Origin: Lingula anatina
Lineage: Eukaryota; Brachiopoda; Lingulata; Lingulida; Lingulidae
Direction: 5' to 3'
Assembly: GCF_001039355.2 (NCBI RefSeq)
Contig: NW_019774347.1
Location: forward strand, 254,108 to 318,107
DNA length: 64,000 bases
Part shown: positions 1-12,900 of the stretch, piece by piece
Position numbering within the stretch: position 1 is the first letter of the stretch
Layout of the letters: each line of letters starts with the position of its first letter
The notes under the pieces: model-generated
What the model was told of the DNA's origin: nothing
Databases searched by the model: none
What the model saw: only the letters and a program-made list of their open reading frames with translations
Position numbers and translations under genes: made by a program

Positions 1-2346
1 ATTCAAGCAGATTTCTTAAACTCTCCTGTAAAATTTTTGTCATGCCTTTGAGTATTTTTTTTTAGGTTTACTGAGAATTAGGATGGCTTTTTTATTTTTT
101 ACTGCAAAAGACAGCTGGTTTTGCAAACACTATTTATACACATTTTAGCATTGTTTGGATTATATTCTTTATGGGAGAGGCACTATAAGTTCCTTTTCCT
201 TTTTTTTCTAAATTTTGACACAGCAGCAGCTTTAATTTTCATTTCTGAAAATCTTTTGAGGTACATTTTTGCATGTTTTGCATCTTTCTATCATTCTTTT
301 TTTTTAAATAGTCTTGAAATGTCCCTGTATTAAAGCCAAATCGAGGGCCACTTCTTGGTAGTAATCTAAGTTACTAAAACATTTTTAATCTTCTTTGCCG
401 CATGACTGAAATAAGTTTTTTAACTTTCCAATTTTGTTCCTTTCAAGTTTGCCACAGATGCAACTTTTCAGAAGAACTGTAAATCTAAACTGAAACTAAT
501 GGCAGTGACAGAAGTGTAAATCTTAAGTGAAATTAACACTCCAAGCAGTAAATTTAGCCAAATTGTGACAGAGCTGTAGTCCACACTGTGCAGTGGAAAT
601 TTGGTGTGATCACCAACTCAGCTTAACACAAGGCGTCATAGACACCAACTGCCAATCTCTTAAATCTTTTTAAAAAAATTCCAAAAATAATCAGTGTTTG
701 GTTTATAATCTCAATATTCATATGGGCCTCGCCTGGTAACATCATTGTCCAAGGGGGTCTCAGTTTTAATGTTCCAGTCTATTTAATTTAAGAACTAGCA
801 GACTTTTTTTATGTAGAAAAAAGCTGGTCTAAAAAAAAGTTGAAGATATCAGGTAAGGTCATAAATCACTCTTTCTGGGTAACAGAAACCTGGACTATTT
901 GCTACAGCTTAACACTGGCTAAACTTTATTTACATGGAATGGTAATTATCTATTTTTAGTGTTGCCAAGATATCTGGTAAAGATAGAAAACAGAGAAAGA
1001 TAAATAAGTGCCGAAATAGAATTTAATTGAAGAAGCAACTGGGATATTCCCTCTCTCAGACTTTGTTCTCAGGGTTTCCCTACTATAATACAAAGTAGAG
1101 TGTATAACAGCAGAGAAGTGCACTTTGTTCCAGCAGGGATTCCCTCTCTCAACTTGATGTTAAATATTTGGTCAGCTGAAATCCAAAAGTCCATGCCCCG
1201 TTTGCTATTTATACCGGGCTGTACTTTGTAATGCCATTTCTGGATTAAATACATGGAAGGGAAATCCAAGCTTAAAATAGAAAACTTATTCACTCAGGAC
1301 TGCTGTGACTAGAGCTGCTACAAGCTAGGTATAAGACAAAAAACATTATTCCATTGCTAAGACAATTATTTTTTTAATAATCATATACAGGACTTTACCA
1401 ATACAAAATTGAAATCATAACCATGTGCATCTCTGCAGTAATGGAAAGAAAAGCAAACTAGGTACTATATTTCTAATGGTTTTAAGTTTTAAATGAGAAA
1501 ATAACTTCTTCATATTTGAAGTAACATAACTTAAAAAGCAATACTAATACCTTTGAATCAGATTTAGTTACTTTGTAAAATTGCTCTATAATCATAATAA
1601 TAATAATTATAATAATAAATAGAGTAATTAAATTACTCATTAGAAAAGACATCCTCTCTCCACCTCCACCCCCCCCCCCCCAAAAAAAAAAAAAAAAATC
1701 CTTGTTTATCACTTTTATCACTGTCAAGTACATGACTGACTTGAAACACCCGACTTCAAGTTACAAGCACACCCAGTCTTGTTCTGCTGGAGACGGATTA
1801 ACACTAATGGCTTTCACTTCGCGTTGAGTTAACTGAGGTCAATACTGGTGAAAACGACAGCCCCTATGACACAAGACAGGGATCCCTGAGCGCTCCAGGA
1901 GGTGGTGAAAAACAGGGAGTGTTCCACAGTAAAAATAAATCCTCTAGACACTCTGGAAAAAGCAGAGTACTTGCTTCCTTAGTTTTACAGCATTTGTATC
2001 TTTTTTGATCACACGCCTAAGAGTGGAATAATTCAGGGTGGGAAGCAGTGGAACAATAAAAAAGAAAGTAAAAATAGACATTCTAGAAAAAATCTGAGCA
2101 CTTAAAAGGCACTTGCATCCTAAAGTTAAACAGCACTGATTTTTTTAATCAAATATCTCAGAATGAAATTCAGGGTAGTTATTTGTAGAGAAAAACAGCA
2201 AGATAATCCAAATTATTTTCCTTTAAGTACCATATTTCTAAGTTTTACCACTGACATCCTGTAATAAAAAAGAAAAACAAAAGCTGAAAAGGGACAGGAA
2301 AACATAAGTAACTTTAAAACTACTAATTTTGTAAAAAAAAAAAAAA
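1..2346. other. Non-coding stretch, no gene seen
   Basis: AT-rich sequence with frequent stops in all frames. The open frames found are short and low in complexity. A run of C followed by a run of A lies at about 1671-1698, and an A run at 2332-2346 directly precedes the duplicated segment. It could be intron or intergenic DNA; nothing in it identifies a gene. Confidence 0.6.
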
Positions 2347-2681
2347 AGATATGGGCAAGCATATACTAGTACATAAATGCAAATTAAAAAGAAAAGATTT
2401 CAGATTCAACTGAGATTTTATGGGTGACCAAGTACATGTCAATAGGCCCTATATATTGATATATATATATGGGGGCCTGTCACATGGGTCTGAGGCACTT
2501 GAGGTTTTTATCACTGTGTGGTTCAGTCACATGAGTATTGTATGCAAATTCTCTACCTGGGCCTTCCCAGGTACCTTCATATCTTAAGACACTGCACTTG
2601 GTGATAGGTAATACTTACATTGTGGTGCATGTATGGAGAGAGGGAGAGAATGTGTGTATCTGTGTGATAGACAGAGACTAA

Positions 2682-2729
<48 letters not shown>

Positions 2730-4752
2730 AATACATATTTACTTCATATTTTTTATGTGCCCTAATAATAAGATAATTCAACGAAATAGTTAACTGACTT
2801 GTGTTAACGAGCTAATATGAGCAATAGATGAGCACACATATACAAAGCAATGCATACCTGCACTTTCACTAACATACAGTTCTGTGCCTCTGACCTTGTA
2901 ATAGCATATGAGATTGTATAATATTAAAAGAAATACATGATATATATATATAATGGAAAAAGGGTATTTACTCATTTAAGACAACGACAAACCAGATAAG
3001 CCACCAAATTCTTCCGATCAAGTGATGAAATTATTCAAGTGCCAAATGTTGCCCCCTGAATGACTTTTAATTGTTCTCACAAACAATAAGTGCTACTTCA
3101 AAGTTATTATCATTTCTCCTACTTGAAAACTGATAAGAAAGGCTTCACTAGAACAAGGACACTTTACTCCTGATAATGATAACTTATCGCCCATTGAAAT
3201 TAGTTTCAATAGAATCTGTATTGTTTTATTACATAAGATGTTTTGTGTAATCCTGATTGTTTCTATTTCTTACATTCAAAATGTTGGCCAGAACAAACTC
3301 TCTCTCAGGCTATCAGGCTGAAAGTTGAGACATCATTCTTCACATGCAATACTGAAATTGTTTACTGAAACTGATTCAGCTTTAAATAAGTTACACAACT
3401 GACTTCATCAAACAACTAATATTTTATTAGTAATTAAACTACGACATCTGTCTATTGCATAAAGAGATCTATGTTCATTTACCTACTGGTAGTGCAAATA
3501 TACCAATTACAGAATGGTAATGCACCAATTGCAAGTTATTTATTATATAATACTGTACAAGGTCATGATAATCTGTGTACCAGTAGAGAAAGAAATTGAA
3601 CTGAATATGAAACTTTTGTTATTTGGACTCCACTATTCAAGTATATATAATATATTATGGTAATTACTTTAGTGCATGACAAAGCTGATGCCGTTATTTG
3701 CTGTTGTCATGTAAACCTAGCCCTACTTTCACTCTGTTAACTTTTTCTTAGACTTTCCAGGCAATTTCAATGGTATCAAATGAACTACCTAAGCCCAAAT
3801 TAATATGGCATAATACACTGAGTCTTCTAAGTTTAGATTTTTCATAAAGGCAATTACATGTGACATCTGATTCGATCCACCTCAAAGTTTTACATTTCAT
3901 ATTTACTAGCACTCTTCCTACATGACCAGGATATTAACACAGGTAATGTCACTGATGGATTTAATAAAATAAAGTCAAACAATTAATGTATAAGACCAAT
4001 CGCCTTTATCAGTGATATGTCAAACAATATCTCCCTCCCCTCTATCTGTTTTCCTATCATATATACCTCTTAGTGTGGAGCTCTAACTTATTGGTGAGTG
4101 GAGTGGTATCACAGTTAATACAGGGTGGTACTGGTAGTTAACACTGAAATACCACTCCAGACACAGCACGAGAGGCATATCACGGCAGTCTATTAAACTT
4201 TAATATCATATCATTAAATATTTATCTTATTTCCACTTGTAATCACGATGGAGTGATCTGAGAGGCAAAAGCCCACTAAGATATCAGGTGTAAGGTTATG
4301 TTTCATACAATTTGAACACAAAATTTACCAGTGGTATTTTCCACATGATGATTTAATTGTTATATATCTTGAAAGCAATAATTTTAAGGTTCTGAAAAGT
4401 GAGTTATGTCAAAGAGCATGTTTCACTGTGTGACTGAAAGTTACAAAGCTTGAATGAATAAAATATAGAAATTAAGGGAACACATGATATTTATGAGTAA
4501 TTACCACATCTGGGTCACATTTGTGCATCAATAACTAATTTCACAAAATCTATTACTGGCCAAATCCTCTGACGGTTATGATCTTACGAGATAACTGAAA
4601 CATTAAATTAAATTGAATTCAACTGTAACTTCTTCCTTAAACATGAAGTCTATCTAATTTTCATTTGTGAATTACAAGCTGTCGAGTACAAGATTTCTCC
4701 ACGCACATCGATCTTGGGCAAGATCAGCCACGATCAGTTTTATGCTTTTCCA
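2347..4752 (+). repeat. 2.4 kb direct duplication, copy 1 (probable allelic copy)
   Basis: The segment beginning 'gatatgggcaagcatatact' here recurs almost base for base from 4802, in the same order and orientation, with scattered substitutions and small indels. Copy 1 stops abruptly at the single N at 4753, while copy 2 runs on into unique sequence. That pattern is expected when two haplotype contigs are placed in tandem rather than merged. It contains a TG-then-GA microsatellite at about 2682-2729. No coding gene is visible. Confidence 0.85.
2682..2729. repeat. (TG)n(AG)n compound microsatellite
   Basis: TG dinucleotides run directly into AG dinucleotides. The corresponding tract in the second copy (about 5141-5205) is longer, so the locus is length-polymorphic. 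Confidence 0.9.
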
Positions 4753-4753
4753 N
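4753..4753. other. Single-N contig join
   Basis: An isolated N, followed by a run of more than 35 A at about 4764-4800, separates the two copies of the 2.4 kb duplication. I read it as a scaffold join. Confidence 0.7.
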
Positions 4754-4757
4754 TAAA

Positions 4758-4803
<46 letters not shown>

Positions 4804-5139
4804 TATGGGCAAGCATATACTAGTACATAAATGCAAATTAAAAAGAAAAGATTTCAGATTCAACTGAGATTTTATGGGTGACCAAGTACATGTCAATAGG
4901 CCCTATATATTGATATATATATATATGGGGGCCTGTCACATGGGTCTGAGGCACTTGAGGTTTTTATCACTGTGTGGTTCAGTCACATGAGTATTGTATG
5001 CAAATTCTCTACCTGGGCCTTCCCAGGTACCTTCATATCTTAAGACACTGCACTTGGTGATAGGTAATATACTTACACTGTGGTACATGTATGGAGAGAG
5101 GGAGAGAATGTGTGTATCTGTGTGATAGACAGAGACTAA

Positions 5140-5140
<1 letters not shown>

Positions 5141-5205
<65 letters not shown>
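5141..5205. repeat. (TG)n(AG)n compound microsatellite
   Basis: Longer allele of the tract at 2682-2729, with the AG block clearly expanded. Confidence 0.9.
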
Positions 5206-5207
<2 letters not shown>

Positions 5208-6993
5208 AATACATATTTACTTCATATTTTTTATGTGCCCTAATAATAAGATAATTCAACGAAATAGTTAACTGACTTGTGTTAACGAGCTAATATGAGC
5301 AATAGATGAGCACACATATACAAAGCAATGCATACCTGCACTTTCACTAACATACAGTTCTGTGCCTCTGACCTTGTAATAGCATATGAGATTGTATAAT
5401 ATTAAAAGAAATACATGATATATATATATATAATGGAAAAAGGGTATTTACTCATTTAAGACAACGACAAACCAGATAAGCCACCAAATTCTTCCGATCA
5501 AGTGATGAAATTATTCAAGTGCCAAATGTTGCCCCCTGAATGACTTTTAATTGTTCTCACAAACAATAAGTGCTACTTCAAAGTTATTATCATTTCTCCT
5601 ACTTGAAAACTGATAAGAAAGGCTTCACTAGAACAAGGACACTTTACTCCCGATAATGATAACTTATCGCCCATTGAAATTAGTTTCAATAGAATCTGTA
5701 TTGTTTTATTACATAAGATGTTTTGTGTAATCATGATTGTCTCTATTTCTTACATTTATAATGTCAGCCACTCTCTCTCAGGCTATCGGCTTTAAATTGA
5801 GACATCCTTCTTCACATGCAATACTGAAATTGTTTACTGAAACTGATTCAGCTTTAAATAAGTTACACAACTGACTTCATCAAACAACTATATTTTGTTA
5901 GCAATTAAACTATTACATCTGCCTATTGCATAAAGAGATCCATGTTCATTTATCTACTGGTAATGCAAACACCAATTACAGAATGGTAATGCACCAATTG
6001 CACCATTATTATATTGTATTATATTGTACAAAGTGATGATAATCTGTGTACCGTTACAACTTACAGAAATAAATTGACTAAATATGAAACTTTTGTTAAT
6101 TAGACTCCAAGTACCAAACAATGTTTAGTGCATAGCAAAGTTGATGGCATTATTTGCTGTGCCCCTCTTTCACTTTCTTAAATTTTTCTTAGACTTTTCA
6201 AGACAATTTCAATAGTATCAAATAAATGAAATCAGGACTTCAAGAACTACCTAAGCCCAAACTAGTATGGCATAATACTGAGTTTACTATTGGATGTTCA
6301 TACAGGCAATTACATGTGACACGTGATTCGATCCACCTCAAAGCTTTACATTTCACACTGATTCTTCATACATGACCAGGATATTAACAAAGGTAATGTC
6401 ACTGGTGGATTTAATAAAATAAAGTCAAACAATTAATGTATAAGACCAATCGCCTTTATCAGTGATGTCAAACAATATCTCCCTCCCCTCTATCTGTTTT
6501 CCTATCATATATACCTCTTAGTGTGGAGCTCTAACTTATTGGTGAGTGGAGTGGTATCACAGTTAATACAGCGTGGTACTGGTAGTTAGCACTGAAATAC
6601 CACTCCAGACACAGCACAAGAGGCATATCACAGCAGTCTATTAAACTTTATATCATATCATTAAATATTTATCTTATTTCCACTTGTAATCACGATGGAG
6701 TGATCTGAGAGGCAAAAGCCCACTAAGATATCAGGTGTAAGGTTATGTTTCATACAATTTGAATACAAAATTTAGCAGTGGTATTTTCCATATAATGATT
6801 TAATTGTTATATATCTTGAAAGCAATAATTTTAAGGTTCTGAAAAGTGAGTTATGTCAAAGAGCATGTTTCACTGTGAAACTGAAAATTACAAAGCTTGA
6901 ATGAATAAAATATAGAAATTAAGAGAACACATGATATTTATGAGTAATTACCACATCTGGGTCACATTTGTGCATCAATCACTAATTTCAACC

Positions 6994-7025
6994 AAGAAGT
7001 TATAAAGAGATCTTTATAACTTCTT
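6994..7025. repeat. 32 bp near-perfect palindrome, haplotype-specific
   Basis: The arms AAGAAGTTATAAAGA and TCTTTATAACTTCTT are inverted copies with a mismatch only at the centre. The equivalent site in copy 1 (near 4531-4545) reads straight through without it, so it is an insertion or deletion between the two copies. Confidence 0.85.
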
Positions 7026-7245
7026 GTTTCAACAAATCTATTACTGTCCAAATCCTCTGATGGTTATTATCTTACAAGATAACTGAAACATAAAATTAAA
7101 TTGAATTCCACTGTAACTTCTTCCTTAAACATGAAGTCTATCTAATTTTCATTTGTGAATTCCAAGCTGTTGAGGACAAGATTTCTCCAAGCACATCGAT
7201 CTTGGGCAAGATCAGCCGCGATCAGCTGTGGACACTTTTATGCCT

Positions 7246-8634
7246 TTCCCAGTGCAAAACTAAACAGGGTATGTCACCCTTACAACTTGCCAGACCTGGT
7301 CAAAACAATTCTGATGACACTCATCATTACACAAATAAAAAGAAAGAAAGAACATTTACCCAAGACTGCCCTTCCAATCTCACAATGGTAATGGGAAAAT
7401 TTTCTGTGCTGCATCCTTAAATTGTAATGCAACTAACTTCTAAAACCAGACTGTTGATTAGGACAACATTCTAATTTTAATTTTTGGGATAATATTTCTT
7501 TCCGTGTTTCATAACAAATCCATGCACTCACTTCCTGTCATGGGAAGGAAAACGGCACATACAATATTACCATGCCACCAATTATTTTACAGTCAAACTA
7601 TGTAATTGCCTCCAAAATACTCTACAGAAAAAAATGAATATAATCACTGTTATGAACTACAGATACTTCCCCATTAAGATCAACAGCTCTTTTACTTAAT
7701 TTTTTTTTATGATAAATTTAGCCAAAAAAACTAAAATGATCCCAGCTAAAGATGAGGATGTTAGAAAAAAGACCAGTTATTGCAAATATTTATCTCAGAG
7801 TGCCTAAAACTTGGCATTTCAGAGATGAAAATGGACCTTTTAAATAAATCCTAAAATGAGTGACGTAAGCACATATGGGGGTCTAAACGTATAACCCCCC
7901 CCTCAAAAAAAAACAATTATTACTAGCACTGTGTGCAACAAAAAAATGTTTTGAATGGTGAACTTTTTTTATCCAACTTGTGCACAATAATTGCTTGTTG
8001 TAACAGCAAGACAGTTTGTTTACAGAACTATAAACAAATACACTTGTCATCTGAATTAGGCACCAAATCTTCTAAACATCAATATTGACTGAAAACATCC
8101 ACACAGAGATTAACTTTGATGCTATATGATGAATATTAATATACATAACAATGCTTGACATTGGCATACTTCTTTGACTCTGGCCTGAATGATAAAATTG
8201 GACAAAATAATCACAGCTTAATATTTTGACACTTGGAAAAAAGTTTTATAAGCAAACATATCATATAAGTTTTTTGTTTTTTTTTTACTTTGGGGAGGAA
8301 AACATAGAACGGAGAGAGACATGCATAGAAGAGAGAGAGAGAGAGAGAGACTATTCCCAGACTATTGTTCTATGTAGATATATCCAAATCCACAGGAACT
8401 CCCATTGAATGCAATCAGTAAAACTGAATGACATGCCTCTTCAAGCAGCTAGGGGAATGATTAACTTAAGTGCGAGTTTGGTCACACTCAAAAAGAAGTG
8501 AAAAAGTGCCCAGAAGACTAGTGCAAGCAAAAGTTATTCACCCCTTAGCTGCTCAAGACATGTCAGTCTGTCATGTCAGTCAGTCATATGATTGTATTCT
8601 GCCAGAATCGCCCCCCTCCCCCAAGTTGGGAATG

Positions 8635-8708
<74 letters not shown>

Positions 8709-9562
8709 TAAATGAAACAGAGTGCAGTCCTAATTCAAGGAGTGTTTGTCCTGTGAAGAACTGGTCAACATGTCACTCTTCATTCAGAGTCACATCAGGA
8801 GGCTCACCATGTGTGTCACGGGGATATATAGCACACTTAATCAGTACAAACACACTTGAAACCAAGCTTTATTTTATACATACCCCATCCCTTCCTCTCC
8901 TCCCCCATGAACAGGTCTCACCAAAATATTTCCAAACTGATACTCAAAAACATGATAGATTTTGTTCTATGGAGATTAAAAACACTAATCATACCATGAA
9001 GCATAACCTCTTCAGTAAATAAAAAAACATAACTGATAAAGAGAGACATGAAAAAAAATTAGAATGTCATAAATGTGAAAGTTTGGGTTACACAACTTAT
9101 TAACATTCAGGGTCTCCCACAATGACAGGACTGTTAACGCAATAAGGATACTCGAGGTCTTGCACTGCTTTTTAAAGGAGCTAAAAATCTGTTCACTTAC
9201 TTTTTTTTTTTTTTTGGCTTTATTGACAACTTCCCTTTGAAAGATAAGATATGTATGTTCCTCTTTCAAAGTCAACAAGGATGACATTTCATATATTTTT
9301 TGACTTGCCCAATCTGACAAATCATCTAAAATACAACACAGCCATAACCATACAATTACAATTACTTACCAAACTGTCAAACTTGGAAATGTTCACTAGG
9401 CTGGAAAAGTGCTAGCCTATGCAGCAGTCACATTGAAGGAGACACGGAAAGAGATAAATAGAATTAGGTGCCTGCCTGACCAATCTGGAATTTCCTCCCA
9501 ATCTGTAAATTTCCATAGACTCACTTTTCTGGTCACACTGGGTCCAGATAAATGGTTTTAGA
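7246..9562. other. Non-coding stretch with a GA microsatellite
   Basis: No gene recognised. It holds a long GA dinucleotide tract at 8639-8706 and a shorter one at 8332-8350. On the minus strand a strong acceptor (ttttccag) and a strong donor (gtaagtaatt) bracket 31 bases at about 9370-9400. That could be a small exon or 3' untranslated segment of the minus-strand gene, but I cannot join it in phase to the exons upstream. Confidence 0.5.
8639..8706. repeat. (GA)n microsatellite
   Basis: About 34 uninterrupted GA units. Confidence 0.95.
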
Positions 9563-9612
9563 TCAGGAAAGACGAGAAATGAGATCGGTTGTCTCATTGC
9601 TTTCACCCTCTA
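9563..9612 (-). CDS. Candidate last coding exon of an unidentified minus-strand gene
   Basis: On the minus strand an acceptor (ttactgcag) precedes 50 bases that, taking one base from the exon at 9778-9922, read VEGESNETTDLISRLS then a stop. The phase match (the upstream exon leaves one base, this one supplies the rest of the codon) is the main support. The polypyrimidine tract is weak. The product is unknown. Family membership cannot be judged from this short acidic end, and the exon pairing is inference. Confidence 0.4.
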
Positions 9613-9777
9613 CTGCAGTAACAAGCTACTATCGACTGGGAATATCTGTCCCTGCTACAAGATACAGAGTACCAGAAGTTTATGTTGTTCCCCCTCTTAT
9701 AATACTAGGACTCCTTCAACCCCCAGAACTTTGTACCCCAATAAACCAGAGATCAGGTAAACAGTGTGTACACTCAC

Positions 9778-9922
9778 CCCAGTCATAATGAGGGTTATAC
9801 TTGTATTCTGGTTCCTCCATCATGATGACTGTAACGCTTTGGCCTGTTCTACCAGAGGATGGGAAGTTACTGTCACTGTTATAGTAGGGCATGTAGACAT
9901 AACATTCACATACAACCAAGAG
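9778..9922 (-). CDS. Candidate internal exon, tyrosine-rich, unidentified protein
   Basis: Minus-strand open segment of 145 bases ending at a strong GTGAGT donor. It encodes a stretch containing YVYMPYYNSDSNFPSSGR and ending MMEEPEYKYNPHYDWG. The closely spaced tyrosines in acidic or Pro contexts (EPEYKY, NPHYD) resemble cytoplasmic-tail or transactivation sequence more than random translation. The acceptor I chose (atctag) is weak, so the 5' limit may be wrong. It lies in the same orientation as the exon at 14.2 kb and probably belongs to the same gene, but at least one more exon is needed to reconcile phases. Confidence 0.45.
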
Positions 9923-12900
9923 CTAGATCACTGTGTGTGTGTTTGCTGTGTCTCTAGTGAGCAATAAGAGGCCATCATGTCAACGACATATATGTATCTG
10001 AACTGTCAATCATTCTTCAAAGTGCCCCTCCCCCCTCCGAAAGTTTTATCACCCTGGCCTGGAATCCTGTGAGGAACTGTACTCCTTTGTGCCCTGCCAC
10101 TTGACCGCATTGTGTGTATCAATAATTCTCCTAATTTTATCAAGATATGAGTCCCTTCTATTTACTGATAACCCTACTGCTACTGCTGCTGATGCTTACC
10201 GCACAATTGACAATGATAAGGATTTGAATGGGAAGGAACGTCCTTTATTTGTGTTACTCATCATCATGATTCTTCCAAGATGCATGTGACAACAAATTCT
10301 TCTCTGTCAAAACGACTTCAAAGAGGAGAGTGAAAACAACTTGACTGTATATCTCTTTTACTAGCAGATACAAAGCATAAAGATCCCTGAACAAATCCAG
10401 ACATGTTTTCAATTATGATGTCTAAGTTGTTGAGAGCAATTTCATAATCCTTCCCAATAAGCTGAAGAATCATATTGAGTTTGTACTAAAAGTAAGACCT
10501 TTTTGTAGCTTCAATAATTTTCAAGAGGGAAGCAGAACAGCACAGAACAACAGAAAAACAGTCAGTTCTTATGTTTTCTCATTCTGATACAAAACATACA
10601 AAACAGATCTGTGCTGTGACAAAACATAACAAAGACTGGCAAAAACACAAATTGTTTTTATAACACAGTGCATTGAAAAAAAATGTAATATTTCTGATAC
10701 TAACCCTTAAAAATTATCATTATAATAAAAATAATAACAATTAAAGAAACCTAGTCCCATATCTTCACCTCTCTTAAACTGTTTCTATTCCTTTTACAAA
10801 TTTTATGACAAAAACAGCTTAGAAGGATGGTTTCAAGTCAAACATAACAAAATGATGCTCATTATTTGTAATTAAGACTGCCTGTCAAGGTTTATTTGCT
10901 ATTTCCACATACATCATCAGATAAGTACCATCCAGCATGAAAATATGGTTAAACATTAATCCAACTTTCCTTAGCTTGCCAAGTTAGTAGCTTAAACCTG
11001 TGTCAGTATGAGGGGGTTGAAACAACAAAATCTAAAATCTATGGATTCCAACAGATTCTTATTAATGGGTATTTCTGTACCCTCTACCAGATTTGTTTTA
11101 TTTGACATTCACAGACATTTCTCTGACATTTCAGAAAAAGAAAAGACCCCCCTTTTGAAATTGCTGGCTGAAGGCCTGCTCTTTCAATACCATATAAAAT
11201 GCATCCACCTTGATTGGTGATACCATTGTTTGTGTCCCCTACAGTAAGGAACCAGAAAGGAACCCGATTGGAACCAATTTGGAGCCGAATTGGAGCCACT
11301 GTATTAACTGAGGTAACAACCCAGGAGCAGAAAAGTTAGAAAAGCTTACAAAAGAAGCTGCACATCATCCATCAGGTCTGCTCAGCCTCAAGCAGAGCTT
11401 AATTGGTCATGGTTGTCAACTGCTTACGAGACAACTTTATCGAACTAGTCATTTGTGACACACAGGAGCTGGAGGGCAAGTTCTCAACAAGTGGTAATGA
11501 GGGCTTCTGTGGTATTGAACATGACACTGAACATTAGAAAAAGTCACAGGGTTTAAATAAATTGAAATCTTTATTTTCAATTTGTTTTTTAATCTAAGAT
11601 TTTATAAATGGTTTTTGTTTGTTTTCTTATAATTAAATCATCTTTTTTGTAACTCTATTGCTTAAAGAAACTTGTGAAAATGCTTTTTTGTTAGGAATAA
11701 CTGTTTTTTTTTTTTAAATAAATTAATGTATTATGTTTTTTCACTCATTATATTGCTTCACCTAGTGAGACACATTTTGTACAAAAACTGTGCTAAAGGA
11801 TTAACAAACACATAATATCTTTAGCCCAAACAAAATAAACAAGAAAGTGTATAAACTGCAACAAACAGGAGGAACAGAGCATAAACAACCTCACAGGAAT
11901 CCCTCAAATGACACCAAAAACATCCCATTATGGACAGTGTTTACAGTCTAGCTGGTCCCAGGACCACAGGCCTACAGCCATCAAAAATGCTTCAAAATTT
12001 TGAAGACTTGTAGAGCTAGCCATCAGGTTCACGATCTGGGCACTGTTATGCAGTGACAATTTCAAGCACATGCAATGGAACAAGGGGAAAAAAGATAAGA
12101 AACAGCACGAAAAAAATGACATGAGACAGAAAGTGCACTTGTAGACACCAAAGAATTAAACTGGCGACACACTCTCGTCCATACCCAGCACAAATGTGGC
12201 TTTTAAACAGGGCCAATAACAGAAAAGTTTCTGCTTCTTTCCATTTCCTTGTCTCTTCAGAGAGGGAAACAATTAGCTTTGCTGACACAACCTCTCTGTT
12301 GTGTTTTTCACCATGACAATTGGAAAACTTAGTCATACTTGAATGCACCAATAACTTGGTCTCCCTCGATGGTAAGCCACTTTTCCAATCTGGAGAAACG
12401 CACCCAAGAAATGTCAGATATGCTCCTGTAATTTTGTCATCGAGCAGAGTGGCAGTCTGCTCTGAACCTACAGACTTGGTAATTCTGTAAGGTTTTATAC
12501 CAAGACACTTTACTTATTATTAAGAGGGCTCCTTTTTATCAAATGAACCTGAAAGTAGTTAGCAATTTGTACATGATGAAATGGTATAGTTTCTCTTCTG
12601 TCTATGACTTATCCTCAGAATTTATTTTTAATTTTTTTTTTGTTCTCTGTTTTGGGCAGTTTTGACAAAAAAAATTTATTAAATAAAATTTATACTAAAG
12701 TTTGTTTTTTTTTTCTCAATTTCAGCTTAACCTCCTTTCAAAATCTTCCTTTCTTTCTTTCTTACACCCAGGCAAACATACAAACAGGTATTATGATTTT
12801 GTGAAATTCTAAAACAACCCAGAGCCACACAAGTTGAAAAAAGTTGTCAATGTAACAACAGACAAGAGACAAAACATTGGCAGAGAACGCGAGCAGACAA

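Larger units (their letters stand above)
4801..7245 (+). repeat. 2.4 kb direct duplication, copy 2 (probable allelic copy)
   Basis: Second version of the segment at 2347-4752. It keeps the same order of landmarks, including the TG/AG tract, the TA run near 5418 and the 'cctatcatatatacctctta' stretch. It differs by substitutions, deletions near 6090-6130 and a 32 bp palindrome at 6994-7025 that copy 1 lacks. After about 7245 it continues into single-copy DNA. Confidence 0.85.

Noticed and set aside
2584-5259. Open frames over the TG/AG microsatellites (Thr-His and Ser-Leu repeats)
   Set aside because: Simple-sequence translation; no gene.
9514-9590. Alternative reading MRQPISFLVFPDLKPFIWTQC ending at a gtgagt donor
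   Set aside because: It would compete with the phase-matched terminal exon at 9563-9612. It cannot be joined to the upstream exon without a stop, so it is more likely 3' untranslated sequence.
12046-12351. 101-codon minus-strand open frame
   Set aside because: Low-complexity hydrophobic translation from T-rich DNA with no homology that I can recognise.
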